DNA of 64,000 nt, from assembly GCF_013170845.1 (NCBI RefSeq), contig NZ_CP033367.1, forward strand, positions 6,945,001 to 7,009,000. Direction: 5' to 3'. Of this stretch, positions 1 through 7,606 are shown in pieces. The notes under the pieces were generated by a model. It saw only the letters and a program-made list of their open reading frames with translations. It was not told the origin of the DNA and did not search any database. Origin of the DNA: Mesorhizobium loti R88b. Lineage in GTDB: Bacteria; Pseudomonadota; Alphaproteobacteria; Rhizobiales; Rhizobiaceae. The translations under genes were made by a program, and so were the position numbers. Positions within the stretch are counted from its first letter, which is position 1. Each line of letters starts with the position of its first letter.

Positions 1-1250
1 TAGCGCTCCAGGAAGAACTGCAGCTGACTGCAATGGACGCCGAGTCCAAGGCGTCGACGTGCGATCTGAGCAAGAGCAGGTGGCAATGCGGTGATGATTT
101 TGCTTCGGTTGTAATCATACGGTGTACGGAACAATCGGCTGTAACCAGCAAAAATCTCATCGGCGCCCTCGCCCGTGAGTACGACTTTGTGCTCCTTCGA
201 AATCGCCTTTGCGAGCGTGAACATGGCGGTTTCGTTATGCATTCCAAGCGGATGTCCACGCAGGCGAACCAGCTCCGCTACAGCGTTGATATCGGAAGGT
301 TCTCCAATTGGGACGACCCGGTGAGTGAGCCCGAATTCGGCGGCGACCTCCATCGCATAGGCCGTTTCGTCATAATCGGGGGTCTCGACCTTGCCGGTAT
401 AGCAGACCGGACGGATTTGGGAGCGAGCGGATGCCTCATAGGCCAGGATGCTCGAGTCAAGTCCACCGGACAACAATGCGGCGACCGGTACGTCAGCCAC
501 CAGCTGACGTTCGACGGCGCTTCCAAATAGTCTCCTTATGTCGGAATAGTCCGGCTTCGATCGCGAAATTCGCGCGGACAGATTCCACCAACGTTCGGAC
601 GTGTGTCGCCCATTTCTTATTTCGAGGAGATGTCCGGGCTCTAACTTGGAGATCCCGGCGAACAGCGTTCTGGCGCCGACAACCGCGCGATAGGATAGAA
701 AGCTGAGCGCGCCGATCATGTCAGGTCCGTGCATTACGCCCGGCCAGCGAATGAGAGCGTTCGGCTGCGACGCAAACAGAAGCCCAACATCGCAAATCGT
801 GTAGTAGAGGGGTTTTACCCCCAAACGATCTCGGGCGATGAGAACAAGCGATTTCCGTGGATCGAAAAGCGCGAAGGCAAATATCCCGTCAAGGCGATTT
901 AGGAATGACTTTCCCCAAGCAATATAGCTAAGAATTAGAACCTCGGTGTCGGACACCGTCGAAAAGGAAAAGCCCATATCCCTCAATTCAGCTTTAATTT
1001 CCCGATAGTTGAATATCTCGCCGTTGTACGTTACCACCACTCCGGTATTGGCATCGCGATAGGGCTGATTGGCTCGAGAATGAGCGTCGACAATCGATAG
1101 CCGTCGATGCGCGAATGCTACCGATTGATTAATGTATAGGCCGCTGGCATCAGGTCCGCGATGAGCGAGAGCGTCAGCGCAACGCTCAACGGCCGCAGCA
1201 CAAACGGGTGTTCCCTCGTTTTTGAGGACTATCCCAAAGATTCCGCACAT
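1..1250 (-). CDS. Asparagine synthetase (glutamine-hydrolysing) family protein, 3' end outside window
   Basis: The protein begins MCGIFGIV, so Cys2 is the nucleophile of a class II glutamine amidotransferase domain. About residue 250 the synthase domain shows the PP-loop LLSGGLDSS that binds ATP. These enzymes make an amide from a carboxylate using glutamine nitrogen and an acyl-AMP intermediate. The reading frame runs off the left edge of the window, so about 416 residues are seen and the C-terminus is missing. It starts 32 bases after the methyltransferase gene and looks like the last visible gene of the phosphonomutase operon. Inference: it may amidate a carboxyl group of the operon's product rather than make free asparagine, since such stand-alone asnB-like genes are common in biosynthetic clusters. 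Confidence 0.85.
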   Translation of the reverse strand, partial: MCGIFGIVLKNEGTPVCAAAVERCADALAHRGPDASGLYINQSVAFAHRRLSIVDAHSRANQPYRDANTGVVVTYNGEIFNYREIKAELRDMGFSFSTVSDTEVLILSYIAWGKSFLNRLDGIFAFALFDPRKSLVLIARDRLGVKPLYYTICDVGLLFASQPNALIRWPGVMHGPDMIGALSFLSYRAVVGARTLFAGISKLEPGHLLEIRNGRHTSERWWNLSARISRSKPDYSDIRRLFGSAVERQLVADVPVAALLSGGLDSSILAYEASARSQIRPVCYTGKVETPDYDETAYAMEVAAEFGLTHRVVPIGEPSDINAVAELVRLRGHPLGMHNETAMFTLAKAISKEHKVVLTGEGADEIFAGYSRLFRTPYDYNRSKIITALPPALAQIARRRLGLGVHCSQLQFFLER

Positions 1251-1282
1251 TGGGGTCGCTCTCTTGGCACGAATAACGCCGA

Positions 1283-2197
1283 CTACGTGCTCGGCTTTTC
1301 GCCGATCATCTGGATGCAGCCATCGCCGAACCAGAAGCGGGCCAGCGGGTGGTCATAATGACGGTACATCGGAGCGAGAAAACGCCGAAGGTTATGGAAA
1401 TTTCTCGTATATCTTGAGATCCTGCGGATTTTCTCGAAGCCGCACTCGCCATACCAACCTCGGATTTGAGCCTCTGTGAAGGCGAACTCGTGATAGGTCG
1501 GCGCCTGGAAGCGATCCCGGATCGTCACGAACAAATCATCATCAAAAAGACTCCGAAAGAATTCGTTTTCGCCAGGTATATATTCCTTCTCTTCGCCGTC
1601 CTTTATTCTCAAGATCCAGTTGATGGCTTCGCGTGCGGTGGATGCATCCAGATTGTCAATGGAACTGCGGAATTGCTCGTCGCTTTGGTAGAGTTCTCGC
1701 AAGTGATTGATGCATCGGTAAATGACGCCGTTGGCGGTACCCATAATCGTCAAAAAGAAGCTGCCGCCGGGGCGGGTTACACGGGCAAGCTCTTCAAAGC
1801 CTTTTTTCGGATTGCTGGTGTGCGGCAAAACCCCTGCGCAATGGACAAAATCAAAACTGAAGTCGTCAAACGGCAGATCGAGCACACTACCAGCGACCAG
1901 TTCCGAGCGCGGCCCAAATCGGCTGAGCCGTTTGCGCGCGCAATCCATCCAATCATTGCTCAATTCAAGCGAAACAACGTTTCGTGCCCCCTTGTCGAGA
2001 AACGCATAGGACGCATTCGCGTTGGAGCCGCAGCCCGCGTCCAGGACATCAAGGCCGCGGAAGCTGCCGGTTGGCAGGCCGAAATATTCCTCCTCGATTA
2101 GAGAGACCAACCTGTCGAATATGTGGTCGTCATTCTCCTGCTGGCGCTGGTAGCGATCAAAGACGGTGCGAGTTTCGATCTCGAAAGAGTTTTCCAT
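1283..2197 (-). CDS. SAM-dependent class I methyltransferase
   Basis: A 304-residue protein with the SAM-binding motif I VLDAGCGSNANAS near residue 50, an acidic end of strand 2 (LELS), and the post-motif region FDFVHCAGVLPH followed by LARVTRPGG, as in Methyltransf_11/25 proteins. The start has a GGGAAGAG ribosome site. It lies 12 bases after the CDP-alcohol phosphatidyltransferase gene and 32 bases before the asparagine-synthetase-like gene, so it is very likely co-transcribed with them. The substrate cannot be read from the sequence. The operon suggests a phosphonate intermediate or its lipid or sugar carrier. The long C-terminal region after residue 190 is not recognised. Confidence 0.82.
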   Translation of the reverse strand: MENSFEIETRTVFDRYQRQQENDDHIFDRLVSLIEEEYFGLPTGSFRGLDVLDAGCGSNANASYAFLDKGARNVVSLELSNDWMDCARKRLSRFGPRSELVAGSVLDLPFDDFSFDFVHCAGVLPHTSNPKKGFEELARVTRPGGSFFLTIMGTANGVIYRCINHLRELYQSDEQFRSSIDNLDASTAREAINWILRIKDGEEKEYIPGENEFFRSLFDDDLFVTIRDRFQAPTYHEFAFTEAQIRGWYGECGFEKIRRISRYTRNFHNLRRFLAPMYRHYDHPLARFWFGDGCIQMIGEKPST

Positions 2198-2209
2198 GTA
2201 TTCTCTTCC

Positions 2210-2812
2210 CTATAGCTTTGTGAGCAAGGCGACAGATCCGGCTGCGGCGAGTGTAAGGTTGCCCAAGCGCAACGCACTGCCGGTACCCGGAAATTTGAAG
2301 TTTGAAAGATGCAGGACCGACAGCACAAACCCTGCACCGATCAATAGGTTGCCCAGGCCCTTCACCGGCAAGTGACGGTCGGCGACGAACAGCAATGCCA
2401 ACACGAAGAGGTTATTGTTCAACGGCAATCCTCTGCCGAATCCGTCAGCGTCCAGTCCGAACGTCGAAAAATAGCTGAGGCGCAGAGCCCCTGACAGGAT
2501 GAGGCAATTGGCAGCCAACAATGCGGGAACGGAGAACGCGTTGAAGGACAAAATGAGAACCGCTGGAAAGACGGCTGCGTAGACCAAATCAAGCAGCCCG
2601 TCCAACGTGCCACCCAGCTGTGCCATCAAAGCGGACCGGTTCGGGGAACTCTTCGCAACCATGCCGTCGGCATCATCCGCCAAAAGAGCCCACAAGCCGA
2701 AACAGATGCCAATCTCGAAGCGCCCGATCAAAGCAAAGTAGATCGCCGTGGTGGCCAAGATCAGCCCAAGGGCCGTAATGGCATTTGCAGCATCGAACAG
2801 ATAGCGGATCAT
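2210..2812 (-). CDS. CDP-alcohol phosphatidyltransferase family membrane protein
   Basis: A 200-residue hydrophobic protein with several predicted membrane helices. Residues 46-75 carry the catalytic signature of the family: D46-x2-D49-G50-x2-A53-K54, then G67-x3-D71-x3-D75. Two points differ from the usual motif: Lys54 replaces the common Arg, and the spacer between the halves is longer. Family members move a phospho-alcohol from a CDP-activated donor onto an alcohol acceptor in the membrane. The start codon overlaps the stop of the nucleotidyltransferase gene (ATGA) and uses a GGAGG site inside it, which implies translational coupling. Inference: the nucleotidyltransferase makes a CMP-activated phosphonate and this enzyme transfers it to a lipid or polyol. 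Confidence 0.83.
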   Translation of the reverse strand: MIRYLFDAANAITALGLILATTAIYFALIGRFEIGICFGLWALLADDADGMVAKSSPNRSALMAQLGGTLDGLLDLVYAAVFPAVLILSFNAFSVPALLAANCLILSGALRLSYFSTFGLDADGFGRGLPLNNNLFVLALLFVADRHLPVKGLGNLLIGAGFVLSVLHLSNFKFPGTGSALRLGNLTLAAAGSVALLTKL

Positions 2813-3636
2813 CCTCCTACCCCCGCAACGGCGGCCGGCGCGCCGGCACTGTGTCTGTGAGGTCGCTCGAGGGCGAAAATTCTTTCCGCCACCCGCAGGT
2901 CCTGTTCACTGTCGATCTCGTACCATCGCAAATCGTCACATCGCGCCGCGGCGAGTTGCAGCCCGCGCTGCTCGATGAGATGCGCGAGCAACTCCTCCGT
3001 ATAGGCTTTGATCGCGCCCGAGCCGATCAGGTCGTGGAGGACCGGGACGATCACCGTTTGGAGTTCGGCGCCAGAGAACCGGATGAGGTTCATCATCTTG
3101 AAGAGCACCGGGGTGCCTGATGCCAGATTTGCTGCCGTCTGCTTCAACCGGACTTCGGATATGAAGCCGTTGCCGGAAAGGACGGCCGCGGACCCTTCCA
3201 TGGATGGATCGAACGGCGCGACCGCGGCGGCATTGGCCGCCTCCACCCTGATCAGGTGGCGCAGCGCATCTTCTTCGAAGAAGACGTCACCTTCGAGGAG
3301 ATAACAGTCGCCGGAAAGAAGCGTGTCGCGTGCCAGCCAGAGCGAGTAGGCGCTCCCTGTCTTGTCGAAGACCGAGGACTCGACATAGTTGATTTCAAGT
3401 CTGCCGAAGCGTTTGCCACAGGCATGGCGTATGGCATCCTTGCGATAGCCGACAACAATCGTTACCTCTTCGACTCCCACCGCCTGAAGGTTCCACAGTG
3501 CATTGTGAAGTATCGGTGTGCCGTTGACTTCGACGAGGGGCTTGGGACACAGATCGGTCAGCGGACGCAGGCGGGAGCCGAAGCCGGCAGCGAGAATGAC
3601 GGCTTTCCTGGGAGCAGCGGGAGGCATCTCATTCAC
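2809..3636 (-). CDS. NTP transferase (sugar-phosphate/phosphocholine-type nucleotidyltransferase)
   Basis: A 275-residue Rossmann-like nucleotidyltransferase. Residues 14-27 hold the nucleotide loop ILAAGFGSRLRPLT and residues 31-39 PKPLVEVNG, both standard for the NTP_transferase family. An acidic metal site LLEGDVFFEED follows near residue 113. Its closest functional relatives are LicC-like CTP:phosphocholine and CTP:phosphonate cytidylyltransferases, judged by size and by pairing with a CDP-alcohol transferase. The start is set by AGAGGTGA just upstream. Family knowledge: phosphonate cytidylyltransferases (PntC type) activate 2-aminoethylphosphonate as a CMP ester for phosphonolipids. That this protein does so here is inference from its neighbours, the phosphonomutase gene above all. 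Sugar-1-phosphate activation is the main alternative. Confidence 0.83.
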   Translation of the reverse strand: MNEMPPAAPRKAVILAAGFGSRLRPLTDLCPKPLVEVNGTPILHNALWNLQAVGVEEVTIVVGYRKDAIRHACGKRFGRLEINYVESSVFDKTGSAYSLWLARDTLLSGDCYLLEGDVFFEEDALRHLIRVEAANAAAVAPFDPSMEGSAAVLSGNGFISEVRLKQTAANLASGTPVLFKMMNLIRFSGAELQTVIVPVLHDLIGSGAIKAYTEELLAHLIEQRGLQLAAARCDDLRWYEIDSEQDLRVAERIFALERPHRHSAGAPAAVAGVGG

Positions 3637-3657
3637 CTCTTTCGTTGTGTTGCGGTG

Positions 3658-4848
3658 TCATTTCCAGGCGTTGAGGAATTCGACGAGCCGGGCCAGGCCG
3701 GTCGCGAGTTTTTCAGGTGGAATTCCATAGGACAGGCGCAGGCCGGCGGGGTCGCCGAACGCGGTGCCCGACACAGCTGCGACGCCAGCTTCGGCAAGCA
3801 GACCCGTCACGATATCGTCGGCTGTCGTTGAGGCGCCGTCTTCCGCTCCCGGTCGCAGCAGATGGGAAAGGTCGAGATAGAAATAAAAGCCCCCTTGCGC
3901 CCTGGCGACCGGGACACGCGTCAACGAAGAAAGCACGTCGAGACCGACCCGTCTGGCGCTTGTCAGGCGTGAACGCAGCTTGCCTTCATAGTCCGAGCCA
4001 CCCCTTTGCAAATGGGCGAGCACCGCGTGCTGGGCAATTACGTTTGGATTCGAAGTGGTGTGCGATTGCAGGGCCTTGACGGCATTGATCACCCCTTTTG
4101 GACCCGCCAGATAACCGATGCGCCAGCCGGTCAATGCTAGCGATTTGCTGAAGGAGTTGACGATCAGCGCGCGTGCTCGAATTTCGGGAGCGACCGAGAC
4201 GATCGGATGGTGGGTATGACCCCCATGCACGAAGTCACCATAGCACTCGTCGAAAATGATCCACAGGTTGCGGCTGACCGCCAATTCAGCGATGGCCATC
4301 AGAGTCTCAACATCGTAGACCGCACCGGCCGGATTGCTGGGCGTGTTGACGACGATCGCCCGCGTGCGTTCGGTGACCGCCTCCTTGATGTGTTCGGGGC
4401 GCGGGACGTAACCGTTGGACTTGGTGTCGACGAAGACCGGTGTGCCGCCGGCGATTAGCACCTGGGCCGGAAACGTTGTCCAGTAGGGCGCCGGGATGAT
4501 GACCTCGTCGCCCGGATTTAGCAGCACCATTGCGGCATTGAACAAGGCCTGCTTCGCTCCGGACGTCACGGCAACTTCCTCGGCCTTCCAGATCTGTCCG
4601 GTATCGAGGGAGATCTTCCGCGCCAGTGCCTCGCGCAACTCCACCATGCCAACGCTATCAGTGTAGCGATTGACGCCCTTATTGATGGCGTCGATCGCGC
4701 CGTCGCGAATCGTGGGTGCAAGCTCGCTCCAGATCTCGCCGGCGGTCAGATCGATGATCTCCTTGCCAGCATCGGCCGCCGCTTTTGCGGCAGCGCGCGC
4801 CGCGGCGGTACCCGATGTACCGAACAGATTTGTCCGATGCGCAAGCAT
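3658..4848 (-). CDS. Class I/II PLP aminotransferase (aspartate-aminotransferase-like)
   Basis: A 396-residue fold-type I aminotransferase. The PLP lysine lies in NSFSKSLALTGWR and substrate-binding features include VNTPSNPAG and FDECYGDF. I chose the start at 4848 because CAGGAG lies at the right distance; an upstream ATG at 4878 lacks a site. It lies 47 bases after the phosphonomutase gene. PEP mutase strongly favours phosphoenolpyruvate, so a pulling step is needed. No phosphonopyruvate decarboxylase gene is visible, and an aminotransferase next to pepM could pull by making phosphonoalanine, as known in phosphonoalanine-peptide producers. This assignment is inference; aspartate or alanine transamination is the default family activity. 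Confidence 0.85.
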   Translation of the reverse strand: MLAHRTNLFGTSGTAAARAAAKAAADAGKEIIDLTAGEIWSELAPTIRDGAIDAINKGVNRYTDSVGMVELREALARKISLDTGQIWKAEEVAVTSGAKQALFNAAMVLLNPGDEVIIPAPYWTTFPAQVLIAGGTPVFVDTKSNGYVPRPEHIKEAVTERTRAIVVNTPSNPAGAVYDVETLMAIAELAVSRNLWIIFDECYGDFVHGGHTHHPIVSVAPEIRARALIVNSFSKSLALTGWRIGYLAGPKGVINAVKALQSHTTSNPNVIAQHAVLAHLQRGGSDYEGKLRSRLTSARRVGLDVLSSLTRVPVARAQGGFYFYLDLSHLLRPGAEDGASTTADDIVTGLLAEAGVAAVSGTAFGDPAGLRLSYGIPPEKLATGLARLVEFLNAWK

Positions 4849-4895
4849 GTGCGCTCCTGTTTTCGTTTTGCTTTTCAAAAGACGGGCTGGGCCTG

Positions 4896-5804
4896 CTACC
4901 GCACGCTGGTCGCCGTCTGCGGCAGATATTTCTCTTCCGCCGCTGAGAGTTCCTGGTAGTTGAGGAGATCGAAGAGTTCGTCGAGCGTCGCCACCTCGTC
5001 CTCGATACCGGCGATACTTTCTTCGCGGAGGATGCGGTCGCAGACCTGGCGCATGGCCGAGATCGCCGCGCGCATGTTATGGTTCGCCCATATGACCGTG
5101 GAGATTCCGGCCGCCCGATACGCGGAGACCGGTGTGCGGTAATATTTCGTAGGCACGATCACGACCGGAAGGTGGTTCTGCCAGGCGCGCGTGAAGGCGA
5201 AAATCTGCTCAGCGTTGGACTTGCGGGAATGAATCAGAATAGCATCGGCGCCGGCCTCAGCGTAGGCTTGTGCTCGCGCCAGCGCCTCATCCTCTCCGCG
5301 GCCGGCGATGAGCGCCTCGATCCGGGCGACCAGAACGAACTCCGCATCCGGCACTTGGTCCTTCACCGCCTTAAGCCGGCCGCAGAACTCGGGAATATCG
5401 GCCAACGGGTGCCGATCACCGATGAACGAGTTCATTTTCGGGAACGCCGTGTCCTCGAGACATATGCCGCTCGCGCCATGTTGGCGCAGCTTGCGGGCGA
5501 CCAAACGGGCATTGTTGAAGTTCCCGAACCCGCTGTCCCCGTCGACGAGGACTGGAATGTCCACCGTGTCGGAAATTCGCTCAACGACATCGACGAGTTG
5601 GGACCAGGAAGCTTCGTTCGCATCTCGATATCCGAGACTGGATGAAATCGAGAGGCCGGACGCCCAGAGCGCCTTGAAGCCAGCGCGCTCGGCAATCGCC
5701 GCCGAAAGGCCGTCATGAGCCTCCATTGCGAAGGCGAGTTCACTGGACGCGATCATTCGGCGCAAGCTCTCTCGCGTCTGCGCACCAGACTGCCTCTCCA
5801 CCAT
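4896..5804 (-). CDS. pepM: Phosphoenolpyruvate phosphomutase (PepM), C-P bond formation
   Basis: A 302-residue protein of the isocitrate lyase/PEP mutase superfamily. Visible features are the nucleophile region SLGYRDANE (Asp61), the Mg site LVDGDSGFGN (88-95) and the signature EDTAFPKMNS (117-126). PEP mutases usually read EDK-x5-NS; here Thr replaces Lys but the diagnostic Asn-Ser is kept, which argues against the oxaloacetase, isocitrate lyase and 2-methylisocitrate lyase branches. The enzyme isomerises phosphoenolpyruvate to phosphonopyruvate, the entry step to almost all natural phosphonates. The start is firm: a perfect GGAGGTGA lies six bases upstream. It is the first gene of a six-gene operon behind a NifA-type promoter. 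Phosphonopyruvate hydrolase is the main alternative. Confidence 0.85.
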   Translation of the reverse strand: MVERQSGAQTRESLRRMIASSELAFAMEAHDGLSAAIAERAGFKALWASGLSISSSLGYRDANEASWSQLVDVVERISDTVDIPVLVDGDSGFGNFNNARLVARKLRQHGASGICLEDTAFPKMNSFIGDRHPLADIPEFCGRLKAVKDQVPDAEFVLVARIEALIAGRGEDEALARAQAYAEAGADAILIHSRKSNAEQIFAFTRAWQNHLPVVIVPTKYYRTPVSAYRAAGISTVIWANHNMRAAISAMRQVCDRILREESIAGIEDEVATLDELFDLLNYQELSAAEEKYLPQTATSVR

Positions 5805-5937
5805 GCGGTCTCACCTCCACCAACGCTATCCAGCCGACAAGCCTGTCATCGCTGCCGCACGAAGTACTTTCAGTGACGCACGCTCTGCCCGCCGATTGGC
5901 GATCCGCCACTGTCGTGCACCCATACAGAATCAATGA

Positions 5938-6055
5938 AGCAAGGCGCGTGCCGAATTGGCGAACCACCTGCGCCGCACCAGTTCTCCATACCGGCGCGCC
6001 AGGTCCCCTCTCGACCATTTGTCGGGCTTCCGACATCCTCGTCCAACTTCGGACA
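5938..6055 (-). promoter_or_regulatory. Sigma-54 (-24/-12) promoter with paired NifA upstream sites for the pepM operon
   Basis: Reading the minus strand, CGGCACGCGCCTTGCT (5953 to 5938) matches the -24/-12 consensus except for the first base. Upstream lies a canonical TGT-N10-ACA palindrome at 6020-6035 (TGTCGGGCTTCCGACA) and a second, weaker copy at 6040-6055 with CGT in the first half. The two sites are spaced exactly 20 bases. The next gene downstream is pepM at 5804. The stretch 5805-6312 holds no gene that I can support; this control region is its content. Confidence 0.68.
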
Positions 6056-6312
6056 CAAGAAGGGTCGCGGGAGTGGCTATTCGTCTACGCCATGGCGGCC
6101 GTTCCGGGCTGCCGATCAACGGTCTCAAGCGAGATGGCCAGGGAGCGGAAGACCGGCGGTCCGTGCAGGCAAGGACGGACGACGTTGGTCTTCGATCCCG
6201 GCAATCGCCAGTCGGCTTGATTATTTACCCATGCCTCATGGACGAAGTGTCGAGCATCGGCATACGAGATTTCAACACCCCCAGGGGCCCGCCCCAAGCT
6301 TCAAGCCTTGAC

Positions 6313-7356
6313 CTAACCAAGCGACTTGTTGATCGCTGGAATGATCTTGTCTCCCCAGAGCTCAATCTGGCGTAGCATCGTCTTTTGGTCGAAATCTCCC
6401 AATTGGGTCTGAATTGCGATCTGGTCCGGCTTCAGGATACTTATCTCTTCCAGCAGGCGATCGATGACGCGACTTACGCTGCCGATCGGCAGGTTCTGGC
6501 GCATGGTCTCGAACGACAGATCCTGCTTCGTCGGTGTTTCCTGCAGCAGATAGCCGTCCCGGCTCTGCTGGCGGCGCTGATGAAGTGCTTCAGATAGCCG
6601 GCGCTGGAAGCGGGCGTTGTCGAGATAGCTGTCGAACTCCGCCTGATCGTCGCTGGCATAGCAGCAGCGCAGAAGCCCTACCTTGGCGGCAGTGACATCC
6701 TTACCCCGCGAGGCCGCTGCTGCCTCGATGGTCTCACGCAGCGTTCTCAAGTTTTCCAAGCCGTTGTGGAACGCCGTGACGAAAAGATTGTGGCCCTCAC
6801 GATAGGCCCGGCACATGCTTCGCGCGGACCCGCAGGCGATCCAGATCGGTGGGGCTGGCCTTTGGATGGTGCGCAGCGAAATCGCCGTTAAAGGTATTTT
6901 CTCATACTGGCCATTGTGCTCGAAGACCTTCTGGTTAAGGCCCTTGAGAAGGATATCCAGGTATTCCGCAAACACGGCCGGCGCCTGATCGACATCGACG
7001 CCGAAGCGCTCGAACTCGAACTGCTGGTATCCCGAGCCGACGCCGAGTTCGAGGCGGCCGTTCGAAACGATATCGGCAAAGCCGATCTCGGAGAGCAGGC
7101 GCTGCGGTTGATATAGCGGCAGCACACACACACCGGTGCCAAGGCGAATGGTGCTCGTAAGGCCAGCACAGTGCGCCACCATCATCAAGGGCGAGGGAAC
7201 CAGGCTGTAATTGTTGAAGTGGTGCTCGGCGAACCAAGCGGTGTTGAAGCCAGCCTGCTCCGAAGCGATTGTCTGTTCTATGGAATTACCGATGACGCTG
7301 TCGCACGATTGATGATAGCCTCGCTGGGCCGCCAAGATGAACGTCGCGAATTCCAT
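6313..7356 (-). CDS. LLM-class flavin-dependent (luciferase-like) monooxygenase
   Basis: A 347-residue TIM-barrel protein of the bacterial luciferase family. It shows the N-terminal pattern EQAGFNTAWFAEHHF with the conserved His-His pair, RLGTGVCVLPLYQP, and NGRLELGVGSGYQQFEFERFG typical of the F420/FMN-binding pocket. The start at 7356 is chosen because GAGG lies at the right distance and because the family begins with a short strand just before EFATFIL; an in-frame extension to 7470 has no family match. It is the last gene of the P450 cluster. It would use reduced flavin and oxygen to oxidise an unknown, probably small organic substrate; the partner flavin reductase is not seen here. Confidence 0.82.
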   Translation of the reverse strand: MEFATFILAAQRGYHQSCDSVIGNSIEQTIASEQAGFNTAWFAEHHFNNYSLVPSPLMMVAHCAGLTSTIRLGTGVCVLPLYQPQRLLSEIGFADIVSNGRLELGVGSGYQQFEFERFGVDVDQAPAVFAEYLDILLKGLNQKVFEHNGQYEKIPLTAISLRTIQRPAPPIWIACGSARSMCRAYREGHNLFVTAFHNGLENLRTLRETIEAAAASRGKDVTAAKVGLLRCCYASDDQAEFDSYLDNARFQRRLSEALHQRRQQSRDGYLLQETPTKQDLSFETMRQNLPIGSVSRVIDRLLEEISILKPDQIAIQTQLGDFDQKTMLRQIELWGDKIIPAINKSLG

Positions 7357-7606
7357 GGCGTGTCCCTCGTTTACACAAAGTGGCCAATCAAGCCTTCGAC
7401 TTGTGCCGATTGCGGGTGGGCCGCGGTATCGATCCGGCCTGGCGGCGACGTAGTCGACGATCTTGCGCAAAGCCGCTTATCGTTCGGCGGCCGCAGGCAA
7501 GCGCCAAAACCTGGCTAGTGATTCGACCCTGATGACGAGTTTTCCGTCACCGATGAAGACGATCACTTGGCAAGCCGTGCTTGGCACGTGCCTTGCAGCC
7601 GCAGTC

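Noticed and set aside
1466..2101. Long plus-strand open frame opposite the methyltransferase
   Set aside because: It has no family motif or ribosome site and lies wholly opposite a clear SAM-binding protein; it is a shadow of a high-GC gene.
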